Below are positions 33,640 through 44,261 of a DNA stretch of 64,000 nt, in pieces (position 1 is the stretch's first letter; each line of letters begins with the position of its first letter). Origin of the DNA: Diorhabda sublineata (lineage: Eukaryota > Arthropoda > Insecta > Coleoptera > Chrysomelidae). The notes under the pieces were generated by a model, which searched no databases, was not told where the DNA came from, and worked only from the letters and a program-made list of their open reading frames with translations. The position numbers were made by a program, and so were the translations under genes. The DNA is taken from contig NC_079484.1 of the NCBI RefSeq assembly GCF_026230105.1, positions 9,935,805-9,999,804 on the forward strand. The letters are read 5' to 3'.

Positions 33640-35430
33640 TCAATTGAAAAAAATAACTTTCCTAACTTCCATTTGGAAAAATTGGCTTATCCGAGTTAAA
33701 ATTATTCAAATATTTGCTGTTTCAAGAATTACTTACATACAAATTGGCTTGTATGTGTTGGATTTGGTTAATAATTAGACTTTCAAGTTGAGTTTAGTCA
33801 GAAATTGGCATGGAACTTGGACAAAATTGAATTTGGTTCGAATTAAATTTATTCATATATTTGCTGTTTATAGTATAGACTTTTGTGTGTTCAATTTAGT
33901 TAAAATTCAGTCTTTCAAGTTGAATTTAGAAAAAAAGTGAACAATTGCATTTTTAAAGTTCAAGTGGATACAAGTGAAGTTTAATCAAATATTTGCTGTT
34001 TTTCAAGAATTGATTACACACAAATTGGCTTGTATGTGTTTAGTTTGGCCAATAATTAGCCGTTTAAGTGGAGTTTTATCAAAAATTGGCTTTAAAGTTG
34101 GACTGAAATTGGTTTTTTAAAGTTGAATTTCAATCAAGTAGTACTTTTTTCAAATATTTACTGTTTTAGGAATTGTTTATACAGAAATTTCACTTGTATG
34201 TGATTAATTTGGTCAATAATCATAAATCATAATCATAAATTTAGTCCAAAATTGGCTTTTAAGTTGAACAAAATTTGAGTTTTAAAGTTAAATTGAATAT
34301 TTTTCAATTGGATCCAAAACTAACTTAACCGTATTTAATTTGCTCGAAAATGGATTTCTGAGTTAGATTTGTTTGGAAGATGGCGTTTTGAAACTCAATT
34401 TGGCCAAAAATTAGCTTCCTCAAGATTAATTTGACTAAAAATTTGCTTTTCTAAAGATGGTTGATACAACATTCTGATTTTCACGTAAAATCTTGTCACA
34501 AATTGAATTTTCTATATTTTTGTCAAAATGTTGCTTTATATAGCATAATTTTTTCAAAATTCATCCTTTCAAGTTTCAACTTTTCATACGTTCATACATA
34601 AGTCAAAAATTTATTGTTGAATGTTGAATTTGTTGTTGACTTTCTGAGTTAAGAATTTAGATTTGATTCAAAACTATTCTGAGTTTAATTTGGTCAAATA
34701 TTTCCTTTTCTAGATAAATTTTAATAAAAAATTTGCTTTTTTAAAAATAATTTGACAAAGTTTACTTTCCTAAGGTCACAGATTTTGCTACTGAAAACTA
34801 CTTTATCAAATATTTGCTAGAATCTCGATTTATTCAAAAATTCGCTTTTTCAAAAATACTTAGACACAAATTGGCTTTTCTGCATTCAATTATGATAAAA
34901 ATCGACGTTTTAAAGTTAAATTTGGTTAATAACTGGCTTTCCAAAGTAAAATTTGGCTCAAAACTGACTTTTGTTAATTGGCCAAAAGTTGAATTTGTCC
35001 TTCAAGCGGTTTTCGAGTTTAATTTTATCCAAAATTGGATATTTTATGTTCAGCTATATGGAAAATTGGCTTTTCAAAGTTAAATTTGGTCCATAACTAA
35101 CCTTCCAAGTTAAATTATGGTCAAAAATTGAATTGTGATTAGAATGTGGAGAAATTTTATACAAACTGGCTTTTCTGTATTGGGATTTTAAATAAAAATT
35201 TGGTTAGAAATTTGCTTTTCGAGGTTAAATTTTATCCAAAATTGGCTTTTTCGTGTTTAATTAGGTAAAAAATTGCATTTCAAGTGCAATTTGAGTGAAA
35301 ATTTTTTTTATAAGTTGAATTTAATCTGAAACTGGCTTTTCTCATTTGAATTTTGTGGAAATTTTGCTTTACTGAATTGAATTTGATCAAATATTGACAT
35401 AAAAAGTGAAAACTTTCAATTTTATAGTTC
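33640..35430. repeat. long degenerate tandem repeat array
   Basis: About 1.8 kb built from highly diverged copies of a unit of roughly 32-40 bp. The theme is AAAATTGGCTTTTCAAGTT followed by (A)AATTTGGTCAA; GGCTTTT/TTGCTTTT and AATTTGG/AATTTAG recur dozens of times. A larger unit is visible: ATTTGCTGTTT ... ACAAATTGGCTTGTATGTGT ... TAATTAG near 33715-33780, again near 33985-34060, and weaker at 34150-34220. Unit length drifts and there are no constant spacers, so it is not a CRISPR array. The ORF 34814-35083 simply reads through repeat units. Confidence 0.85.
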
Positions 35431-37150
35431 AAACATTATATTCCTTTTGACTTGTGTTACTTCCCCTGAAATCTTGATATTTAGATCTTGGACAGACATT
35501 GTATGTAACAATGAATCATCAATATTCATTCTCTATTTAACCCTAGTAGAAAGAATATATTATGGATGTTGAATTTGCAATCCATCAGAATTGCTTGTTC
35601 TATTTTTTCATATAACTGCGACAATCGAAAATGTTAAATGTAGCATCCTTTGTTTCGAAGCGTTCTTTGAAAATTCTGATCTACATACATACATATGCAA
35701 ATCAGACATTTAATTTTAAATTCTTTGTACGATCGTCTGTGATGTTTTTAAAAAGATATCGAATGCAGTCACTCTGTAATACATATAGAGATACTCAACG
35801 ACCGGGCAGGTATTTTTTCTTCTTTTCATTTTTCGATTTCGGTACAACAGAACAGACGGTCTGAAAGAAGTGGAATCTCAACATAAAAGAGCAAACAGGC
35901 AAAGAACGAGAGATCGATGTCTTGAGTGGTATTCGTAGAATTTTCAAAGAATAAAGAAACAGTCCATTCATTATCCACGTTGTAAATTTTTAATGGCAAC
36001 AGGTAGAAAATGGTGCAGTGGAGGGACGTACATATAACTTTTCAGCTCGCCACGATCAACATTTTGTATTATAATGCAGCGAATAGAAAAATGTAAAAAT
36101 GTGAAAATTTAATTCAAGAATCAATTATAAAAATAAATATCTTAAAGTTGGCCAATCCATTCCAGATAAATTGGTAGATCCCGCTGGTACTGAAATTTAA
36201 AAATATTCTCGATGGAAGAGGGCGGGGAGGCCATAACAAAGATCCCTAGAATTCTAAAAATTCGTTTTTCGTTAATATCTCAGAAAATATAACATTCAGA
36301 GAACTTTCACTTCGTTACATACAAAAGTTGTACCTATGATGAGGGATATAAAAACATATAGTTTTGATACTCAGAAAATTGACAGTTTCTTAAGAAATTT
36401 GAGACTAAAGTGAGCGAAATGACACTTAGAGAGATATTCGTTTGGTATATTTTGGGGAGGGTGAGGAAATTCTTTATAGAGAGGAAGGTTCAATGGAACT
36501 AGGCCCTGATATAGAAGTTGTTCCTCTGCACGACTGAAATTATGGTGATAGGTTTGTTATTGCGGTGCTTCAGGACGACAAAAGAAACAAAGGACGACTA
36601 AACGGGGTTAGAAGAAGAAAAAAAAGCTCCAGTCTAAAAAAGCGATTCTTTCTAGTTTGGGGTTATATTTTTTAATTTTTTGTATTTCGAATTACTTTTT
36701 TAGAAGTAAAGGGGGCAATTGGGAGTTGTAGGTTGCCTGTAACCTGGTTAACCCGATAGGGAACAGTACATGCGCAACTGTAACCCTGCCCACGTTTTGC
36801 TGTTACTCTTCCTAAGTAAATATCACTCACAATAGTTGGCGGACAGTCACAAAATGTCCCACGAAATAAAATCTTCAAAATTTCACCACAACTCCAGCCC
36901 GTAAAAGGAAAATTATTTCTAAATTTAAAGATCATATGAGTTTAACACTAGTAGCGCTATCTACCGCCATCCTACCAACTTTTCAGCTCATTTAATACGA
37001 GAGTTTTTAGTTTAAATGATACATATAATATTCTAACCGCCCAATTGCTCTTTCTATTCACATCCATATCAATAAAACGGGATTCAGTTCTCAGGAATAG
37101 TCGAAGCACCCGTATACCTCGTAAAGTTGCCATTTCTTTCACAATATATA
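35431..37150. other. no recognisable gene
   Basis: The 87-codon minus-strand ORF 36672-36935 has normal complexity with several cysteines (WSCGEILK, CDCPP, SCACTVPYR) but matches nothing I know. One GGCCCTGATATAG copy lies at 36502-36514. Confidence 0.35.
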
Positions 37151-37997
37151 CGATGATGGTCCCAGGCATACCTGGTTCAACAAAGAAATCCAAAAATTCT
37201 GGAAAAAAGTATATTTATTTTTCAAATATAATAAGCATCGTTAAGCTCCTTAGAATAGCCATTAACAGCCGACATCACCTTTACACTATTGGAAAATCTT
37301 TAAACACCAAGTCATTTTTTCAAGTCTAGTAGTACTAATTGATTAATTTTGGCCATTACAATAACGGATGTGTGAGGTGGTGCATTGTCTCGATGAAACA
37401 ACACTTTCTTCTTAGCCATATGCACCGGTTTTGCTTGATTTCTTCGATCAAACGTTGTCTTTTTTCAAGATAGTCAATGGAAATTGTTCATTCCAAAAAA
37501 CCCACGCCATTGCAGATTGAGACATCTTCTTGACGCTTCCATTGTGGGCAAACCCATCTTGCGCACAGCTTTCTGATTTCCTAATTTTCGGTTAATATGA
37601 GATGTACCGTACTTTTTGAAATGTCTACTATGTCTGCTAGCTCGCGCACTATCAATCGGCTATCATCCTGTACTGCTTTGTGGATTTTCTTCAACATGTT
37701 AGGAATCGTCACCTCTTTTGGTTGACCACTGCGATGCTGATCTTCGCAGGTCGTACGGCCTAGTTTGAACTCGGCTACCCAATAATTCACTGTTGATAAA
37801 GAAGGAGCAGTCTCACACAGTATTGAATGTAGTTCAGCTTTTACATTGGTTGGGCACATAACGACGACCAAATACTAAACAACTTGGTTCATTGAAACAT
37901 ATGCTGTATAGATTGTGTACTTTCTAATACAGTGGTATTTTTCAAGCAGCTACCGGCATCCCTAGGCCAGGCCAGCTACTTCTGGGGCTATCCTCAA
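37151..37997 (-). mobile_element. mariner deletion derivative, same family as 3670-5149
   Basis: Left end at 37151 (CGATGATGGTCCCAGGCATA, preceded by TA). The right end near 37997 (GGGGCTATCCTC) is an imperfect inverse. The 5' leader 37908-37962 (TGTATAGATTGTGTACTTTC onward) is nearly identical to the copy at 5060-5113. The minus-strand N-terminal domain 37581-37871 is open: NVKAELHSILCETAPSLSTV, CEDQHRSGQPKEVTIPNM, and the helix-turn-helix ELADIVDISKSTVHLILTEN. A deletion then removes the first catalytic block and jumps to AMAWVFWNEQFPL. LFHRDNAPPHTSV keeps the second aspartate, and the C-terminal RFSNSVKVMSAVNGYSKEL follows. It lacks the MITE present in the other copy. Confidence 0.92.
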
Positions 37998-38259
37998 ACT
38001 TAATCTCAATCTTTGAGCATGTTTTCAATTAAATCATGTTCGTTAGTACAACATAAAAAATTAAAAGAATATTTTTTATAGCATATTTTCACGTACAAAA
38101 GAGTAATACAACTTAATTTCCAATGGAAAACTTACGTTTACGTTTTCAAAATATTACAGAATAATTTAAATATTTCCTAAAATTTTCATATGTGTTTACA
38201 TGAGCTATAAAGAACAATATAAAAATGTTTGGATAGGCCGAAAACCTGTTTATCAATTA

Positions 38260-40091
38260 CAGTTAAACCTTGACAGGCGAGAAAACTCTATAAGTGAGAG
38301 TAATAGCCAGGACAGAAATCTCTGTAAGAGAGAGTCGTTTTTTCCTCATAGACCTCCGTTAGTGAGACTGCTACTTATCTACCTCTATAAGAGACAGTTG
38401 AGCTTTATTTACAAATTTAACATGTGTTATTTTATGATTCATTCTCAACTTTCGTGGAACTTCCTACCATTGTTTTTGTATTCTCGTCAATATTGTACCT
38501 ATTCTATTTCGTGGAACTAAATAATGTTTTTATTTTATCGCATTCTTTTCAAATGGACACGTGTGCCTGTGTACCGTCCTGTTTGTCGGACTTACTCAGT
38601 TTATAGTTATCAATTCCGAAGGAAAGTTCTATTCTGCATCATGTCAAAACGGAAAATTAAAGTTTAGTAAAGGTTTAGTAAAGGAGTTTAATCTACCAGA
38701 ATCCACCTAAAGCAAACTCTCGATAAGAATATTCCCATAGATGGACCTTTGTTGAAAGAAAAATCAAAAGAGTTTGCTACAAAACTGGGAATCCAGAACT
38801 TTTCTGCTAGCAACGGCTGGTTAGAGGGTTTTAAAAGGCGTCATGACATAGCTTTCAAAAAAGCAGCTGGAGAAAGTAAATCTGTGGGCCAAGGTGTGTG
38901 CAACCACTGCACTGAAGATCTGCCAAATCTTTTAGAAGGGTATGAACCAGACGATATTTACAACGCGGATGAAACTGCTTTGTTTTTTAAGTGCCTTCCG
39001 GATAAAACATTTACGTTTAAAGGCGAAAAATGCCATGGACGAAAACAAAGCAAGGAACGCCTTACACTTCTCCAGTGTGTAAACATGAGTGGTATGGACA
39101 AACTCCCACTTCTCATCATCGGGAAATCAAAGCGACCTAGATGTTTTAAAGGTGTCAAGACTCTACCCGTTGATTATGCCAATAGTACAAAGGCTTGGAT
39201 GACCAAGATATTATTGAAAGATTGGTTGAAAAATGTTGACAAACACATGAAGATAGACCAAAAAAAAATCTGCTATTCATTGACAACTGTGCTATCCATA
39301 CGGACTTACCAGAACTTGCAAACGTAAAAGTAACGTTTTTACCTGCTAACACCACTAGTAAACTTCAACCATTAGATCAAGGCATCATTTACACTTTTAA
39401 ACGCTTTTATCGTAGAGATGTCGTTAAACATATTCTTACGAGTCTGGAAGAAAACAGTAGCCCTGACATTAACGTACTTCTAGTTATGAAATTTGCTAGA
39501 AAAGCATGGTACTTAGTCAGTAACGTTACTGTCAAAAACTACAGATGAGCAAGACCGCCAGAGGAAAATAATGTTGGACCTAGCAAACTAGGAATGGACT
39601 AAGCTTGTGTCTCACGAATCCAATATGTTAATGCCGAGCTTCGAAGATTTCGTTCAACTTGACGACGACGTAACTACCACTGGAGAGCAAACCGGCGACG
39701 ATATCGTTCCAATGAAGCTAGGTTTAAATATGTTAAATATTCGACAAAATTTATGAGTTAGAGAAAAACATTCAAAATACAAAAAGAGAAACCCAAACGA
39801 AATTGACGGTTTTTTTTTGAGTGCAATTAAGTAAAATAAAATTACATAGTACATGAATTTTTGTTTTGTTTTCGTAAGCATTTAAAAATATATATGTACA
39901 TAATATATGTTGTGCATATAATGCACATAATTTTATCATATTACATATTACTTGTTATTGCTGCGTACCCCTATAAGAGACAAACGCTACCCATGTACCT
40001 GCATTAGCGAAAAACTCGGGTTAGTGAGAAACCTCTATAAGCGAGAATGAGATTGTGCTCCCTTGAACTCTCGCTTATCCTGGTTTGACTG
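38260..40091 (+). mobile_element. Tigger/pogo-like DNA transposon, 1832 bp
   Basis: Both ends are present: CAGTTAAACCTTGACAGGCG at 38260 and the inverse of CAGTCAAACCAGGATAAGCG ending at 40091. Each is bordered by TA (38258-38259 and 40092-40093), as in pogo/Tigger. Subterminal copies of a CTCTATAAGxGAGA motif occur at both ends (about 38286, 38319, 38347 and 38378 on the left; about 39969, 40017 and 40033 on the right, with the inverse near 40069). These may be transposase-binding repeats. The single gene between them is a pogo/Tigger-type DDE transposase with a frameshift. This is the best preserved complete DNA transposon in the window. Confidence 0.95.
38641..39548 (+). pseudogene. Tigger/pogo transposase, frameshifted
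   Basis: DDE transposase with CENP-B-like DNA-binding parts. The open stretch 38749-39327 begins with the second DNA-binding domain (KEKSKEFATKLGIQNFSASN, GWLEGFKRRHDI). It then enters the catalytic domain: DDIYNADETALFFKCLPDKT carries the first aspartate, followed by KERLTLLQCVNMSG and LPLLIIGKSKRPRCF. At an A9 run near 39261-39269 the frame shifts. Continuing in the new frame, LLFIDNCAIHTDLP has the second aspartate and FLPANTTSKLQPLDQGI the third. RKAWYLVSNVTVKNYR then leads to a stop. The first helix-turn-helix after SKRKIK near 38643 is largely deleted, with stops in a duplicated GTTTAGTAAAG. Inactive as it stands. Confidence 0.95.
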
Positions 40092-40093
40092 TA

Positions 40094-42672
40094 TTATATA
40101 GCCATATCATCAAGTACCTATTACCTAAAAACTAGAAATTTCGTTTTATTTTAATTCTAAGAATCTCGTCATGGCAAATTTCACGAAAATACTATTCTAG
40201 GTTTTTTCCATATAGCAAGAAGGTCCCAAGGTGTGTATTCTTAACAGTTTATTTTTATTCTCAAACTTACATATTAAGTACGCTTATGGAATTTGACTAA
40301 TTGATTGTTCCAATACATTTTTGAATAAACTATATATACTGTTATTATAAGCAACCACTAATTTTTAATATTTGAATGCTTCCACTGCTATCAGTCGAAA
40401 GTCTTTATCACATTCATATACCGGATATTATAGATTGATCAACAGATGAAAAAATATATAAATCAGTTCAATGGCGTCCGTGAAAATATTTACATTGTGT
40501 AATACTTAAAAGTGAAAGTATATACTTGTTCTAAGATAACTCACATTTCGTTTCAATATTCCTTTTCAAGTTACATTAAAATCAATAATAAACTTTATAA
40601 TTGAAAAACGGAATTTTCATAAACTTGCATCCTTGAAGGGATACGGAACAATTTCTCATTAGTAGTTTGCTTCATTGACAATTCTTGGGAGTCCCAAAGT
40701 TAGTGGAGTAAATTTTTTGTTTTATTAATTACAGCTACATCGTCCCCTAACGATGTGTCGTTATATCCCCCATTAATATTAAACGAATTTTATTAACTGT
40801 ATTGGAGGACGAAGAGTTAAAAACTTTTCAGGAATTAAGGGATCCAGAAACTCTTCCAACATCTTAAAAAATATAACTGCTTTCAAGAAGTCTTCATTGA
40901 GATATTGGTACAAATATCATAGAGCCGAGTACCAGGAGTTTCTCCACCGTTGCAAATAAACACAGCACAACTAAAATGATCAATAAGTAGTCCCCGATTA
41001 CACAAAAAAAACCTAAATTTTGTGATACGTCAAATGCACCCTGCTATATAAATTGTGCGTTCGAACCACCGTGCGCTCGACTCGAATTTACCACACCAAA
41101 AGATCATCTTCCTGCTATCTGACCGAATTTACTTCCGCCCAAAAAAAATCAGCAAGGAAACTGTGTTTGTTATTTCTTAATACTAGCTGGAAAATATGCA
41201 GTGTTTTAACTGATCAAGGGACAGGGCCGTATGTTCAAAATTTTTGAAAAACACTGCACTATCGTAAGTAAGAAAAAACAATTGATTTCCGTGATTAGAA
41301 AATCAATGAAAACGTGTCGCCTTTCTAATGTATATATTTGTCAAATGTTGTAGGTCGATTATCCACACACCCAGTAAGATTTTATTTAGAAATGGAATTT
41401 CGAAAGATTGAATCATTTTAATTATCTCGTCAAGGTATCACAAACAACAAAAACGATTTTATTAAATCGGGTACGACAATACTGGTTTGGAGGCTGCGCT
41501 ACCTTCGCAATATATATAAAACTTGCTTCTAATTATTAAATATATCGTTTATCATTTCAGGTTTTCAAAATATACTTTCGATTTACGTTAACCTTTTGAA
41601 TTGCGTAGAGAAAAAAAATGGCAACAACGGAAGCCGTTAGTAGTTGCTTCGTTATTTCAATATGGGAATTTCCACTCTATTAATTCGTTTCGTAACAATT
41701 ACACCTTGTTTAAATTTATACATTCTAAACTGTAACTATAGTTTATTCATAAATCATTTGGAGCCAATGAATTGGCCATATTCTACATATAAGCGAATTT
41801 TTACTCATTTCAGTTTGAGTACCGATCAAACAAAATAAATCTTCATTTAAGCTCAAGCATTCTTGTAGTAATATACTAAATCAACGCGTGATTCGTATAG
41901 ATTTTTAGTAAAATGATGAGGGAACCAGAAGTACAGAAAGTAGAAAGGCACGTCTCGCAATAAAATTCTCGTCTTGCCTTCAGTAATTTCGACATTTCGC
42001 TCCTTCAAGTCCAGGATTGTAAGAGGAGTTTCCGAAAGGAAACGTCTAAACTCTCTGAACACAAGGGACGATAGACATATATTATTGTCAACCTGGAAAC
42101 ACCTTCTTCATCTACTTCTTTCCAATACCACTGCGTCCAACAAAAATATTTCCTCTATAATCCCCCGAGAACTCGAACCCCTCCCACAAAGCGCGCCATA
42201 TAGACAAAATCCGCCAATAGGTCGGCTAGCTTATCAGTTAGCCCAAGACCAGCAGTGTCCACGGTGTTCTCAATTGTAAGCATATTACTTTTTATTTCTA
42301 TTTCAATCATTTTATATTTTTTGTTCCAGCTTTTCATTTCCTTGGTGAAATTCAAAGGAGTAGGCAAATTGAGGCGTTGGAATTAACCAAAAAAGGAGTT
42401 GCGTGGAATAGTAGATCGAGACAACGGAATCGGATCACTTCATATCAATAAATGAATAACCAACCACCCCTCTATTGATCATGGATTTAAAGTGGAAGGC
42501 AAAACGCCGACAATTTTCAAAATTTCAACGCGGTTCAAGCCGCCAACCTATTTCTTTTGTTCGAAAGCTCGGAAATATATTAGAGTTAGTACATATTGAT
42601 GTTTAATTTTGCCACAATATCACTAAGAAAACGCTCATAATCAAATAGGCAAATTCCTTCACACTTTTTATA
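40094..42672. other. no recognisable gene
   Basis: About 2.6 kb. ORFs at 41053, 41644, 41853, 41974 and 42155 match nothing I know. A GC-richer patch at 42080-42250 is likewise unassigned. Confidence 0.4.
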
Positions 42673-43340
42673 CAGGGTGTCTCAAAATGATCCAACTACT
42701 TCAAGAGTGAGTGAGAAGCAAACAAGGAGCGAGGGAGAGGAGGCGCGGGGGTCGTTTATTAGCGAATTCCTGAAATTTTTAGTTGCTATCTTGTCGGGAG
42801 AGCAACGCACGTTTTGCGTGCGCGCGTATGTCGAGAACAATCGATCACTTAATCGAGTTCGACGGTTGTATCTGTACATTATCGACTGCGCCAAGCAATG
42901 CAACCATTTAGTTAGTAGCAGATTCTGTAAGCCGACACCCCGACTCAGCGTCAGAAAGCGTGAGAGTCTCAACTGGGATTATCATAAACGACAATTCACC
43001 ACATAATGCGATCTGATTTACACCTAATTGTCTATAAAATTCAGATTGTGTAAGCTCTTGTGACTACGAGAATTAACGAAATTTGACAGTTTGAAGCAAC
43101 AATATCGAAGAAAAGGTCAGGAGTATTCCTCGACCACTTCTTCAAAAAGTTTTTGAAAATGTACGTAAACGGTTTGAGGAGTGCCGTCAACGAGATTGTA
43201 GTCATTTAAACAATGTCATGTTTAAAATGTAAAATTTGGTTTCTTATCTTTTAATTTATACCAATAAATACGTATAAAAATAAGTTTAATATATTTTTGT
43301 CCAACCAAAGTAGTTGGGTCGTTTCGTGATGATTTATCTT
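42673..43340 (+). mobile_element. IS630/Tc1-like deletion derivative
   Basis: The left end CAGGGTGTCTCAAAATGATC at 42673 is preceded by TA. The right end near 43309-43335 (AGTAGTTGGGTCGTTTCGTG) is its eroded inverse, matching AACTACT and the adjoining bases. The plus-strand frame 42677-43006 includes LSGEQRTFCVRAYVENNRSL, then NRVRRL, which matches the N-terminal helix of insect IS630-like transposases. After a gap, VPRRLLQKVFENVRKRFEEC, then RQRDCSHLNNV, at about 43120-43220 is the C-terminal tail. The catalytic domain between them is deleted, leaving the two termini of the protein. Non-autonomous. Confidence 0.8.
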
Positions 43341-44261
43341 GATTTTAAGTCTCTTTGGATAGAAAATAACATGTAAAAATTTGACGTAACGACGTAAACC
43401 TCACTAAAATTAATATTGTTAAAAAGATAGCACTTACTATTCAAGATTGTTAGAAGGCTTACCTGAAACAATGAAATTATTATTAAAAAAAATTATACAT
43501 TATTTATCATATTTATATTACAATGAATGTTAACTATTCAAGTACGGAGAGAAAAATTATAAAAATTTTGCAAATAATATTCATGATTCTAATAATTATA
43601 CACTTAATATTACTCAATTTTTATAAATAATTCTTAAATAAAAGGTATACTTTTTTATGTTTATAGGTGAAACTCAATGATTATAGGATATTTTTAAGTA
43701 AATAAGATATACGTTCCGAATGGCATAATTATCACGTAAGAGTGGTAAATTGACTTACAACACGTCGTCAAAGACAAACGCCCTTCAAAATTGTGTCAAA
43801 ATGCGTTTTTTACAATATAGAGAGTACTTATAATATGAAATAAAGATGAAAAAAACGAATTTCAGGTCCTTTAATTCATATGTAATTAAAACGGCAACTA
43901 GCATTGCTGCACATTCAAAATGTTGTAGATTCTAGGCCTGAATAATCAGATGAATACAGTATACATGACTTATCATTCATATTCTCAGAATTCAATACAA
44001 TAATTTTGTTGTTAGCTTTTTTTAATATTTTTTTTTTCATACAATTTGCTGTTTCTGTGTGTCACATATTAAAACTTGAATTTATTTTAATCGAATTAAG
44101 TCGATTGTTTGAATTATTTTTTTAAAGAATGTAGGAATTTTCAGAATTTTATATAATAGCAATGTTAACATTGTTAGAACAGTTAGAACAAATTTCAGAA
44201 TTTAAGTAGGAATCGTAATAATTTAAGCAAGGAAATACTTGACAAATATTTTATTGTATTA
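43341..44261. other. no recognisable feature
   Basis: Very AT-rich DNA; nothing recognised. Confidence 0.5.

Noticed and set aside
34814..35083. 89-codon ORF
   Set aside because: It reads through several diverged units of the minisatellite and repeats KLxLVxNWL-like words; no gene is needed to explain it.
33640..35430. CRISPR-like array
   Set aside because: Units are imperfect and contiguous with drifting length, there are no constant repeats with unique spacers, and the DNA is clearly eukaryotic.
41974..42367. Overlapping ORFs of 101 and 70 codons
   Set aside because: Neither shows a known motif, both strands are equally open, and no splice or repeat context supports them.
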